Part shown: positions 49,148 to 56,321 of the stretch, piece after piece
Layout: each line of letters begins with the position of its first letter
Numbering within the stretch: position 1 is the first letter of the stretch
Assembly: GCF_000718085.1 (NCBI RefSeq)
Contig: NZ_JOEC01000002.1
Coordinates: 124,001 to 188,000 of the forward strand
Source: Mycetocola saprophilus
GTDB taxonomy: Bacteria; Actinomycetota; Actinomycetes; Actinomycetales; Microbacteriaceae
Length of the DNA stretch: 64,000 bases
Direction of reading: 5' to 3'
Notes under the pieces: model-generated
Seen by the model: the letters and a program-made list of their open reading frames with translations, nothing else
The model's database searches: none
What the model was told of the DNA's origin: nothing
Made by a program: the position numbers and the translations under genes

Positions 49148-49302
49148 CGGTGCATCCCCAACATGAGGATCAGCGCCAAGAACCCGACATACACAACCGC
49201 GAACACGGCAAACCCGACATACACGCCGCGGCGTTCCTTTTTCGGGATCAGCGGCTCACGCGGATGCTCAACGTCACGGGCGCGACGCGGTGCCGGGCTC
49301 AT
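49144..49302 (-). CDS. 52-aa single-span membrane protein
   Basis: MSPAPRRARDVEHPREPLIP is followed by KKERRGVYVGFAVFAVVYVGFLALILMLG, one membrane segment after a basic region. ATG 49302 overlaps the clamp-like gene stop as ATGA. It is paired with the next membrane gene by GTGA overlap. Function unknown. Confidence 0.6.
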   Translation of the reverse strand: MSPAPRRARDVEHPREPLIPKKERRGVYVGFAVFAVVYVGFLALILMLGMHR

Positions 49303-50006
49303 GCCGCCACCTCGCTCGCCTCGGGCCACGGAGACTGCATCAACAGCGCCTCCGCATACGGGGATGCCGCATCGCCCACTCGGATATACACCTTGCGGGC
49401 CGCACCAACCTTGCGTCCGTCAATCAGGAACGTGTCCCGCGGGCGACGAGCCAGCTTGCCCGCCGCAGCCATACGCCGCGCAGCAACCTGCTGAACCGGC
49501 GCCGACCGGCCGCGCGCCGCATCATCCAAATCGACCTCCACCGGCGGATACTCACCACGGACCAAATTCGTCTCAAGCAGCACCCGGCCGCGAGACACAT
49601 CCGAGGGCGTCACCGCCAACTGCAGCGTGCCCGGAACCAAATCCACACCCGGGATGAACGCGACCTCCACATCAGACCGGCCCACGATGTGCTTGTGCAC
49701 AGTCCTCCTGAAATAGTTGGCATTCTGCAACAGCCACAGCACTGCCTCACGCGGCACCACAAACTCCGGCCCCGGGATCGCCGCAAGGTGCGGCGTCGTG
49801 ACGGTAACTGGCACTCGCACCCGGTGAACTGCGAACGCATCCGCCGCGACCATCACCAGCTGCCCGCCATGCAACCGCCAAAGCGCGCCCCGCATAACCG
49901 GGGCCGCCTCGCTACTCTCGATCGCCGCCACCATCGCGGCCGCCGCCCACCGGGCAGCACCAGCTTCGATCGTGAAACGGACGATGCTATCCTTTTTCTG
50001 AATCAT
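49299..50006 (-). CDS. DNA polymerase sliding-clamp (beta)-like protein
   Basis: A 235-aa product. RGALWRLHGGQLVMVAADAFAVHRVRVPV resembles the D-A-F/Y-R type clamp strand of DnaN, and LVRGEYPPVEVDLDDA matches the GxYP motif after the linker. It is shorter than a full clamp (~370 aa), so it would be a reduced phage version or a related protein. ATG 50006 has AAAGGA six bases upstream. It leads the replication block. Assignment is moderate. Confidence 0.55.
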   Translation of the reverse strand: MIQKKDSIVRFTIEAGAARWAAAAMVAAIESSEAAPVMRGALWRLHGGQLVMVAADAFAVHRVRVPVTVTTPHLAAIPGPEFVVPREAVLWLLQNANYFRRTVHKHIVGRSDVEVAFIPGVDLVPGTLQLAVTPSDVSRGRVLLETNLVRGEYPPVEVDLDDAARGRSAPVQQVAARRMAAAGKLARRPRDTFLIDGRKVGAARKVYIRVGDAASPYAEALLMQSPWPEASEVAA

Positions 50007-50105
50007 CAACCTGTCCTTTCAGGTATCGAGCGCCCCGTTCCCGCGGGGCGTTCTTCATTTGTTGGATCGTTTATCCTGCTGTGGGCAGCCACTCAACCGC
50101 CCGGT

Positions 50106-50330
50106 TCACGGGCGCTCCGCGCGGGCTCGGCGAACGGGCAGTGCCCGCTTGCCACTCAGTAGCCGGGCGGCCATGTACCCGGCGAGCGCGAGGGCCATGG
50201 CCCAGAGCGGCCAGAGCACGACGCCCCAAGGCTGGGGGTTTTCTCCGGCCAGCTTGTAGATCACGTTCACGATCAGCAGCACGACCAGCACCCTCGCCAG
50301 GGCGGCGGCCCAATATCGGCGTTTACGCAT
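50106..50330 (-). CDS. small two-helix membrane protein
   Basis: A 74-aa product: MRKRRYWAAALARVLVVLLI, then VNVIYKLAGENPQPWGVVLWPLWAMALALAGYMAARLL. Two hydrophobic segments with a basic N-terminus and an Arg-rich end. AAGGAGG lies five bases before the ATG. Function unknown. Confidence 0.6.
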   Translation of the reverse strand: MRKRRYWAAALARVLVVLLIVNVIYKLAGENPQPWGVVLWPLWAMALALAGYMAARLLSGKRALPVRRARAERP

Positions 50331-50778
50331 GTGTTCCTCCTTCCAATGCCCGGAGCGCCGGGACACAAGATCAAATAGCGCGAGCGCGCAGCAGCAGCCA
50401 GAGCCTCGAATCTCTGGGACGGGCACGCCCGCCGAACCGGTATCCTGCAGTGCCATGCCAACCCGGGATCTCCGGGGACACAGCGGCCGCCAAGTCGCCG
50501 CATCACTTCGGTGCGACCGGTACGGCCTTTTCATCCGGCGTAGCGTCCAACGCAAATCAGCCAGGCATCCCCGCGCCTCTTCGGCCTGGGGGTATGAGAC
50601 TCTGTGGAATTATCTGAAACTCAGGTACAATCGCGTCTCCGGCCGCCACCCGTACCCCGGGCAGCTTTGGAAGGCGAACGCGCTTTTAGGCGCGACAAAT
50701 ACCCCCTCTTCAGGGGTGGCTTTCAACGACCGATTCAGTCGGTCAGGCTATGGCCGCACGCAGAGGCGGCAGTGAAGG
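50331..50778. other. non-coding stretch with three stem-loops
   Basis: About 450 bases hold no gene with a start signal on either strand. Near its right end three stem-loops follow one another: CGCGC/GCGCG (50679-50694), ACCCC/GGGGT (50701-50717) and GACCGA/TCGGTC (50728-50744). None is followed by a T-run on the minus strand. On that strand GATAAT occurs around 50616 without a good -35. It may be a leader, antiterminator or attenuator site between the regulators and the replication genes. Confidence 0.5.
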
Positions 50779-50988
50779 CTACGAGGCTACGCGGTCGCGA
50801 TCAGCCCAGGCTTTCAGGTCATCTTTGGTGTATCTAATGAGACGTCCGAGACGGCTGTACGCAGGTCCGATGCCAGCTGAGCGCCAGCATTCCAGGGTGT
50901 GCTTAGCCAGACCTAGGTACCAAGCTGCATCTGCAGTGTCCAGATACCTAGGCTCAATCGGGTGTGGGGCTTCGGTGGGCATCGTCAT
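50779..50988 (-). CDS. excisionase-like HTH protein
   Basis: A 69-aa product: RYLDTADAAWYLGLAKHTLECWRSAGIGPAYSRLGRLIRYTKDDLKAW is the HTH_17/excisionase winged helix. The ATG overlaps the Cro-like gene stop (ATGA); a second ATG is at 50982. It is in the first position after the early regulator, and could be Xis or an early activator. Confidence 0.78.
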   Translation of the reverse strand: MTMPTEAPHPIEPRYLDTADAAWYLGLAKHTLECWRSAGIGPAYSRLGRLIRYTKDDLKAWADRDRVAS

Positions 50989-51224
50989 GCTGCGGCGAGC
51001 GCGGCGGAGTCGTCTACGATTTCAAACGCTTCGCCGGGGCCCAGGTTGAATGCCACGCATACTCCGACGATGAATGCGGCGGACGGCTGGCTGCCGCGTT
51101 CCACACGACCAAGGGTGCTGCGATCTACACCGATCATGCGAGCCTGGACGTCTTCGCTGGGGATGTTTCGAGTTTCCCGGAGCCGGGCGAGGAGACCTGG
51201 GCGGATGAGGAGCTTGTGCGTCAT
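50985..51224 (-). CDS. XRE-family regulator (Cro-like)
   Basis: A 79-aa product: LIRPGLLARLRETRNIPSED, VQARMIGVDRSTLGRVERGSQPSAAFIVGVC, a classic XRE helix-turn-helix with recognition helix around RSTLGRVERG. AAGGGA lies upstream of ATG 51224. It is first on the leftward early transcript, directly across from the plus-strand repressor gene, which is the position of Cro. It is likely to bind the shared operators. Confidence 0.8.
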   Translation of the reverse strand: MTHKLLIRPGLLARLRETRNIPSEDVQARMIGVDRSTLGRVERGSQPSAAFIVGVCVAFNLGPGEAFEIVDDSAALAAA

Positions 51225-51259
51225 TACTATCCCTTCTTGGTGCATTCGTTCACCGTGAT

Positions 51260-51275
51260 GATGCAAGTATGCACG
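51260..51275. promoter_or_regulatory. operator O1
   Basis: GATGCA-AGTA-TGCACG: half sites GATGCA and TGCA(C) with a four-base spacer. Covers the -10 box of the leftward promoter. Confidence 0.7.
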
Positions 51276-51294
51276 GGATCGAGTGGTTAATCAA
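51266..51294 (-). promoter_or_regulatory. leftward early promoter
   Basis: On the minus strand TTGATT (51294-51289), 17 bases, then CATACT (51271-51266). The predicted start is about 51259, giving a 35-base leader with a ribosome site before the Cro-like gene. Operator O1 overlaps the -10 box. Confidence 0.7.
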
Positions 51295-51302
51295 CTCGTT
51301 TT

Positions 51303-51318
51303 GATGCATGTCTGCATC
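51303..51318. promoter_or_regulatory. operator O2
   Basis: GATGCA-TGTC-TGCATC: a perfect inverted repeat with a four-base spacer, lying eight bases upstream of the leftward -35 box. A further TGCAT/GGCATCA half-site follows to about 51334. Confidence 0.72.
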
Positions 51319-51356
51319 ATTGCATGCGGCATCAGCGGCATCCCAAGGGATTGTTA

Positions 51357-51385
51357 TTGATTTTGATGCAAAATTGCACCATAAT
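51357..51385 (+). promoter_or_regulatory. rightward repressor promoter (leaderless)
   Basis: TTGATT (51357-51362), 17 bases, CATAAT (51380-51385). The expected start point is 51391-51392, the A of the repressor ATG, so the mRNA is probably leaderless. Operator O3 lies between the two boxes. Confidence 0.72.
51365..51380. promoter_or_regulatory. operator O3
   Basis: GATGCA-AAAT-TGCACC, placed between the -35 and -10 of the repressor promoter, as expected for autoregulation. Confidence 0.7.
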
Positions 51386-51391
51386 GAATGC

Positions 51392-51856
51392 ATGGACGAA
51401 ACATTGCTTCACTATCTCACCGCCATGACCGGCGAGCGAAGTGCTCGCGCTATCGCCCTGCGCGCTGGCATTGACCCCAGTACGCTTACTCGACAGCTAA
51501 ACAGTGCTCTGCGCCCTGAGACGGTTGTCGAGATTGCGAGGGCCTATAGTGCTCCGGTTGTCCCTGCGCTAGTCTTCGTGGGGCTGATCACCCAGGCCGA
51601 AGCTGATGCCGCAAGCGTCGCCCTGGCACTCAAGGCCGCCTCGGACCTCGAGCTCGCAAAAGAAATGGTCTCGCGCGTTGAAAGCGGCACCGCCACCGGT
51701 CAACTGACCGAGCCCGTAGAGCTTGACGAGCACGCGAATGTCGTACCCTTCCGTCAGAGTTCTGATCAACACGATCTCATGACGGTGGAGATCGACGACG
51801 TACCCTACGCCGCCACGGACGACGACGGGGGGCAGCCTGAATTCCCGAATGGATAG
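51392..51856 (+). CDS. phage immunity repressor (HTH)
   Basis: A 154-aa protein. The N-terminal ~60 residues hold a helix-turn-helix: TGERSARAIALRAGIDPSTLTRQLNSALRPETVVEIARAY. The rest is helical and ends in an acidic tail (AATDDDGGQPEF). It is the first plus-strand gene across from the Cro-like gene, and is followed by an ImmA-like protease, which in other phages removes the repressor after DNA damage. ATG 51392 is taken as the leaderless start; no ribosome site precedes it. It should hold the lytic promoter off through O1 and O2. Confidence 0.78.
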   Translation: MDETLLHYLTAMTGERSARAIALRAGIDPSTLTRQLNSALRPETVVEIARAYSAPVVPALVFVGLITQAEADAASVALALKAASDLELAKEMVSRVESGTATGQLTEPVELDEHANVVPFRQSSDQHDLMTVEIDDVPYAATDDDGGQPEFPNG

Positions 51857-51858
51857 AC

Positions 51859-52218
51859 GTGATCCCTGCCTACGACCCCTACCAGCACGCGCGTAAGCTC
51901 GGGGTCCAAGTAGTGCATCGCGGCATCGGTAAAGACACGGGGCGCTGGATACCCCGCTACGGCGCAATTTTCTTGCGCCCCGGCATGACAGCACGTCACG
52001 AGCGGTCCGTCCTTGCGCATGAAATCGCGCATGTAGAGTACGGACACACAGCAAGTAGTCGGAAGGCCGAGCTGTTGGCAGACTCGCGTGCAGCATCCCG
52101 CCTGGTTCTCGCTAGCGACTTTGACGAGCTCGTCAAATGGACTCAAGAGCTCCCAGAATTAGCGATTGAGCTAGGCGTCACTGAGAACATTGTTAGGGCT
52201 TACATAAGGAGTAGATAA
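51859..52218 (+). CDS. ImmA/IrrE-family metallopeptidase
   Basis: A 119-aa protein with the zinc motif HEIAH at residues 54-58 and a third ligand region at AELLAD. ImmA proteins cleave the cognate phage or ICE repressor, so this is likely the anti-repressor that starts induction. It begins at GTG three bases after the repressor stop and its end overlaps the integrase ATG, so all three are one operon. Confidence 0.88.
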   Translation: MIPAYDPYQHARKLGVQVVHRGIGKDTGRWIPRYGAIFLRPGMTARHERSVLAHEIAHVEYGHTASSRKAELLADSRAASRLVLASDFDELVKWTQELPELAIELGVTENIVRAYIRSR

Positions 52219-53363
52219 TGGCCAGGCCAACGCTCGCCCTGGGGACCTATGGCAACATCACTACCAAGCAGGTCGACGGCCACTGGGTGGCTGACGCTCG
52301 AATCCGGGACATGGACGGCAAATCCCGCCGGGTCACACGCAGCGGCTCCACAAAGGCGCGGGCCGTCAACTCCCTCAAAGAAGCATTCCGTGACCGCCTC
52401 GCACCAACCGGAACCGAACTGAGCCGCACCTCTCGTGTATCGGCGCTATCAAAGATGTGGTGGTCAGAGTACACCGAGCAACTTCATGCACCGGGAACCC
52501 TCCGCCGCTACGAGCAGGTTCTGGCCACGCATGTAGTCATCCCCCTCGGCGACCTCCGCCTGTCAGAAGTCACACCGGCGCGCGTGGATCGCCACCTAAA
52601 ATCGCTCACCCGGTCGGCTGGCTACTCGTCCGCCGAGATCGCCAAGGTTCTGCTAACTGCCATGTTCAAGATGGCAGCGCGACTTGACGCCATCGACTTC
52701 AACCCCGTTGCAGCAGCCGCACCGATCGTGTCGCCCCGGCGCGAGATTACTGCGTTCACTCTCGAAGACGTCGCATGGCTGCGCACTCACTTGCGCGAAT
52801 GGGATCGGGGGAAAGACAAGGCAGGTCGCATACGCACTACGGACCTCGCAGATCCAGTCGACATGTTTCTGGCTACTGGGGGTCGCCCCGGCGAGATTTT
52901 TGCAATCGACTGGACTCGAATCGAATTCGAAGGTTCGTCAACGAGAGCGGTCATCGATCAGACCATGGCAAAAGATCGACGCGGGAAATGGGTTATCCAG
53001 CCCCATACCAAGGCGAACAAGAAGCTGAGGGTGACTCTGCCTCGCTTCGCCAGCGAGATGCTGCTGCGTCGACGCATCGATTCGTACGGGGCGCTAGTTT
53101 TCCCTTCGAGCACGGGAACTCCCCGGATACCTGACAACTTTCGCACGCAATGGCATGCTGCGTTGCTCGGCACGCGATTTGAAGGTCGCCTACCCAAGGA
53201 GTTCCGGGCCACAGTCGCGACCGCATTGCGCGACAGTGTAGGTATCCAGGCTGCACAACATCAGCTTGGGCACTCTCACCTGGACACCACCGAACGCCAT
53301 TATGCAGTCCCCGTCACTGACGCTCCGGACGTCTCAAGCGTGCTGGAGCAGTTCAATGTTTAG
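52218..53363 (+). CDS. int: tyrosine integrase
   Basis: A 381-aa phage integrase. The N-terminal arm-binding part (GHWVADARIRDMDGKSRRVTR) and the SAM-like core (STKARAVNSLKEAF, then LHAPGTLRRYEQVLATHV) precede the catalytic domain: the first arginine in TGGRPGEIF, the second in KEFRATVA (R330), histidine in LGHSHLDTTERHY (H352) and nucleophile Tyr362. In the HxxR box the histidine is replaced by Lys327. Its position 149 bases from attR fits the recombinase of this prophage. Confidence 0.92.
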   Translation: MARPTLALGTYGNITTKQVDGHWVADARIRDMDGKSRRVTRSGSTKARAVNSLKEAFRDRLAPTGTELSRTSRVSALSKMWWSEYTEQLHAPGTLRRYEQVLATHVVIPLGDLRLSEVTPARVDRHLKSLTRSAGYSSAEIAKVLLTAMFKMAARLDAIDFNPVAAAAPIVSPRREITAFTLEDVAWLRTHLREWDRGKDKAGRIRTTDLADPVDMFLATGGRPGEIFAIDWTRIEFEGSSTRAVIDQTMAKDRRGKWVIQPHTKANKKLRVTLPRFASEMLLRRRIDSYGALVFPSSTGTPRIPDNFRTQWHAALLGTRFEGRLPKEFRATVATALRDSVGIQAAQHQLGHSHLDTTERHYAVPVTDAPDVSSVLEQFNV

Positions 53364-53468
53364 CGGTTCAATAGGCCGCCGTTTACTATCCAAAAACCCC
53401 CAGAAGTTCATAGAACTCGACGGAGCTCGAATCGGTTCCCGCGTAGGCTTGAGTCCCGATCAAGGCAC

Positions 53469-53494
53469 AAAAAAAGACCTGTAGAGAACAGGCC
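53469..53494 (-). terminator. terminator insulating the prophage from the right flank
   Basis: Minus strand: GGCCTGT and ACAGGTC pair (one G-T) around TCTCT, followed by TTTTTTT. It would stop transcription entering the prophage from the alkyl sulfatase side. The remaining bases between the integrase and attR (53364-53511) show no gene. Confidence 0.8.
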
Positions 53495-53511
53495 AGAACG
53501 CGCATATTAGT

Positions 53512-53547
53512 AGCTGGAGTTCTACCATTGAACTACATTCGCGTATC
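53512..53547. other. attR core (36-bp direct repeat)
   Basis: Identical to 17362-17397. It is the 5' fragment of the tRNA-Gly gene with five upstream bases, separated from the rest of the gene by the prophage. Confidence 0.92.
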
Positions 53548-53570
53548 GCCGCCGGAGCGTCGATTTCCCC

Positions 53571-53598
53571 ACTCTACTAGACAACCCACGCCGCGCAA
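53571..53598 (-). promoter_or_regulatory. probable original promoter of the tRNA-Gly gene, now orphaned
   Basis: On the minus strand TTGCGC (53598-53593), 16 bases, TAGAGT (53576-53571), about 30 bases before the tRNA 5' end in attR. It would have driven the tRNA before integration. Now it reads only a tRNA fragment and the end of the prophage. Confidence 0.5.
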
Positions 53599-53607
53599 GG
53601 CGGCGCG

Positions 53608-53635
53608 GCGGGAACGGGTGTACGCCCGTTCCCGC
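53608..53635 (-). terminator. hairpin after the alkyl sulfatase gene
   Basis: GCGGGAACGGG and CCCGTTCCCGC pair in an 11-bp stem with a six-base loop, 12 bases past the stop codon. No T-run follows, so termination strength is uncertain. Confidence 0.6.
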
Positions 53636-53646
53636 GCTGCCAGGTT

Positions 53647-55467
53647 TTATGGGGTGACGATCGCAAATCCGGGGTCGCCCGTAGATGCCACGCCGAGCAG
53701 TGCACGCAGGACCTGCGGATCGCCCTCGATCTGGACCCCCGGTGAGGTAGCATCGCCGGCGAGAAGCTGCAGCAGACGAGGCTTGGTCACCCGCACGGTC
53801 ACCGCTGTGGGGGCGATATCCTCGCTCACTCGGCGATGAATGAGTACGCCGTGGCGCAGATTCAGGCGGTGGCGTTCGTCGGAGTCGCTGATCGCCAGGT
53901 CCAGTTCAAGGGTGAGGTCCCAGGCCCGGGGTGCCTCGATCGCAATGGCCAGGGCATCCAGAATCTGGCTTACGTGGATGTACTGGGTGAGTGAGTTTGT
54001 GCCCGATCGGGTCGGCGTGCCAAAAGACCCCTCGCGCAGCTCGAGGGCACCGGCGAGATAGAAGTTTCGCCAGGTGGCATTTTCGCTACCGAAGCCGAGG
54101 CGCTCGAGCACATCGGCTAGGTCTTCGCGCGAGGGCTCATCGTGCTCATCGGCAAAGACCGCGTGTCCCAGCAGGGTGGCCGCCCAGCGGAGATCTCCCG
54201 CGTCGACGGCTTCCCGGGCAAGCTCGCGAACGCGCTCGACGCCTCCGAATGCCCGCACGTAGCGCACGGCGAGTTCCTGCGGAGGGTGGGCCCACAGATT
54301 GACGGGGTTGCCGTCAAACCAGCCCATGTAGCGCTGATAGATCGCCTTGACGTTGTGGCTCACCGATCCGTAGTAGCCGCGGGTGCTCCACTCCTGATCC
54401 AGCGCCGGGGGCAGCTGAATCAGCTCGGCAATTTCGGCCCCCTGATAGCCCAGGTTGATGTAGCGCAGGGTTTCATCGTGCAGATACGCGTAAATGTCGC
54501 GTTGGCGGCTCAGGAACTCCTGCACGCGAGCACTCTCCCAGGTGGGCCAGTGGTGCGAGGCAAATACGACATCCGAGCGGGATGCGTAGCGGTCGATCGC
54601 CTCGGTCAGGTAGCCGGCCCAGGATCGCGAGTCGCGCACAACCGCGCCGCGCAGGGTCAGAATATTGTGCAGGGTGTGGGTTGCGTTCTCGGCCAGGCAC
54701 AGGGCTCGGAACTGCGGGAAATAGAAGTGGAACTCCGCCGGAGCCTCGGAATCCGGGGCCATCTGGAACTCGATGTCTACACCGTCCACGGTGAGGGTCT
54801 CACCGGTGGTGTGAATGCTCACCGTGGGAGGGATGATGCCCACCTCTCCGGTGGACGTTGTGTGGCCGAGCCCCGCGCCCACGCTGCCATGCGGTCCCCG
54901 CGGCAGGGCTGCTCCGTACATGTATCCGGCCCGGCGCGACATCGCCACACCCGCGTAGAGGTTCTCCGACACCGCGTGTTCCAGGAATCCCGCCGGCGCG
55001 ATAATCTGCACCTCGCCGCGGTCCACGGCCTCGGCCGAGGTGACCCCGAGCACCCCACCAAAGTGGTCGACGTGACAGTGGGTGTAGATCACCGCTCGCA
55101 CCGGTCGGTCTCCCCGGTGTGTGCGGTAGAGGTCGAGGGCGGCCGCGGCGGTTTCGGTGGAAATCAGGGGGTCGATCACGATGATTCCGGTGTCGCCCTC
55201 CACAAACGTGATGTTTGACAGGTCGAAGCCACGCACCTGATAGATGCCCTCCACCACCTCGAACAGGCCGTGCTTAGCCACCAGGGTGCTCTGTCGCCAC
55301 AGGCTCTCGTGCACGGTTTCCGGGCGCTCTCCGTTGAGGAACGCGAAGCTGTCGCCGTCCCATACGACGCCTCCGGTAGCGTCCCGGATGACACAGGGAT
55401 CTATTGTGCCCAGGAAGCCGCGGTCGGCGTCGGCGAAGTCGGTGTTTTCCGGGTACATGGCAGACAT
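53647..55467 (-). CDS. alkyl sulfatase (SdsA/BDS1-like metallo-beta-lactamase fold)
   Basis: A 606-aa enzyme that would hydrolyse alkyl sulfate esters such as dodecyl sulfate. The N-terminal two thirds are a metallo-beta-lactamase domain with IIVIDPLISTETAAAALDLY, the zinc motif THCHVDHFGG, ENATHTLHNI and SHHWP; then a helical dimerisation region (VRYVRAFGGVERVRELAREAV, AATLLGHAVF) and a C-terminal SCP2-like domain (LELDLAISDSDERHRLNLRHGVL). ATG 55467 has GAAAGGA eight bases upstream; the frame is open further without a signal. Confidence 0.9.
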   Translation of the reverse strand: MSAMYPENTDFADADRGFLGTIDPCVIRDATGGVVWDGDSFAFLNGERPETVHESLWRQSTLVAKHGLFEVVEGIYQVRGFDLSNITFVEGDTGIIVIDPLISTETAAAALDLYRTHRGDRPVRAVIYTHCHVDHFGGVLGVTSAEAVDRGEVQIIAPAGFLEHAVSENLYAGVAMSRRAGYMYGAALPRGPHGSVGAGLGHTTSTGEVGIIPPTVSIHTTGETLTVDGVDIEFQMAPDSEAPAEFHFYFPQFRALCLAENATHTLHNILTLRGAVVRDSRSWAGYLTEAIDRYASRSDVVFASHHWPTWESARVQEFLSRQRDIYAYLHDETLRYINLGYQGAEIAELIQLPPALDQEWSTRGYYGSVSHNVKAIYQRYMGWFDGNPVNLWAHPPQELAVRYVRAFGGVERVRELAREAVDAGDLRWAATLLGHAVFADEHDEPSREDLADVLERLGFGSENATWRNFYLAGALELREGSFGTPTRSGTNSLTQYIHVSQILDALAIAIEAPRAWDLTLELDLAISDSDERHRLNLRHGVLIHRRVSEDIAPTAVTVRVTKPRLLQLLAGDATSPGVQIEGDPQVLRALLGVASTGDPGFAIVTP

Positions 55468-55655
55468 GCAGCAGGTCCTTTCCCGAAGGTTTAGGTGTGA
55501 ATCGTGAAAACGGCAGAATCCGTGCCGCCGTGATAACGCCCAGAATAATGCGTGGAGACGGCAACGCCGGACGACACAGCGAACCACGCCAACCATTTCA
55601 GTGAGGTCACGGTCGAGTGGCGGAGCGCTCGAGTCTGCGCGATAGTATGGGCCAC

Positions 55656-56261
55656 GTGCTGCTCTCCGACCGTGATATCAAAGCCCAGATCAACGCCAAC
55701 CGCATTGGCCTCGAGCCGTTTGCGCCCGAGCTGGTTCAGCCCTCGAGCGTGGATGTGCGCCTCGACCGCTTCTTCCGGCTGTTCGACAACCACAAGTACT
55801 CCTACATCGATCCCTCCGAGGAGCAGTCGGAGCTGACCCGGATGGTCGAGACCGACCCCAACGAGCCCTTCATCCTGCACCCGGGTGAGTTTGTGCTCGG
55901 GGCCACCTATGAGCGGGTCACCCTGCCCAACGACATTGCCGCGCGCCTCGAGGGGAAGTCCTCGCTGGGTCGGTTGGGTCTGCTGACCCACTCCACCGCG
56001 GGCTTCATCGACCCCGGTTTCACCGGCCACGTGACCCTGGAACTGGCCAACGTCGCCAACCTCCCGATCCGCCTGTGGCCCGGCATGAAGATCGGCCAGC
56101 TGTGCTTCTTCCAGCTGACCTCGGAGACCGAGAACCCCTACGGTTCGGCGACCGCCGGTTCGCACTACCAGGGTCAGCGTGGGCCGACCGCCTCGCGCTC
56201 GTTCCAGAACTTCAAGCGCACGGACATTTCCGAGACCAGCCAGGGCGCGCTCGGCGCCTAG
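55656..56261 (+). CDS. dcd: dCTP deaminase
   Basis: A 201-aa trimeric enzyme of nucleotide metabolism. [16 protein letters not shown] opens the family, with [16 protein letters not shown], the catalytic [12 protein letters not shown] and [21 protein letters not shown], and GQLCFFQLT at the end. Actinobacterial and archaeal members may also act as dUTPase. Start GTG 55656: a -10-like TAGTAT at 55643-55648 puts the mRNA start at the GTG, so it is probably leaderless; upstream in-frame starts are less likely because family members begin with LLSDRDI. Confidence 0.93.
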   Translation: MLLSDRDIKAQINANRIGLEPFAPELVQPSSVDVRLDRFFRLFDNHKYSYIDPSEEQSELTRMVETDPNEPFILHPGEFVLGATYERVTLPNDIAARLEGKSSLGRLGLLTHSTAGFIDPGFTGHVTLELANVANLPIRLWPGMKIGQLCFFQLTSETENPYGSATAGSHYQGQRGPTASRSFQNFKRTDISETSQGALGA

Positions 56262-56275
56262 TCGTTCCGGCCCCA

Positions 56276-56317
56276 CGGCAATCGCCCCACCATTCAGGTG
56301 GGGCGATTGCCGTTTTT
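56276..56317 (+). terminator. intrinsic terminator after dcd
   Basis: CGGCAATCGCCCCACC and GGTGGGGCGATTGCCG form a 16-bp stem with an ATTCA loop, followed by TTTTT. Confidence 0.95.
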
Positions 56318-56321
56318 GCGA

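Larger units (their letters stand above)
17362..53547. mobile_element. 36-kb siphovirus-type prophage integrated in tRNA-Gly
   Basis: It is bounded by the 36-bp repeats, with the integrase gene 149 bases from the right one. It contains a complete-looking set: regulators, replication and DNA-modification genes, terminase, portal, HK97-type head genes, a long tape measure, baseplate genes, endolysin and holin-like genes, in standard order on the minus strand. One small early gene has an in-frame stop; all structural genes look intact, so it may be inducible. Confidence 0.93.

Noticed and set aside
50329..50775. 148-codon plus-strand frame in the gene-free block
   Set aside because: No ribosome site, Arg/Ser-rich shadow-like sequence, and antisense to the early transcript.
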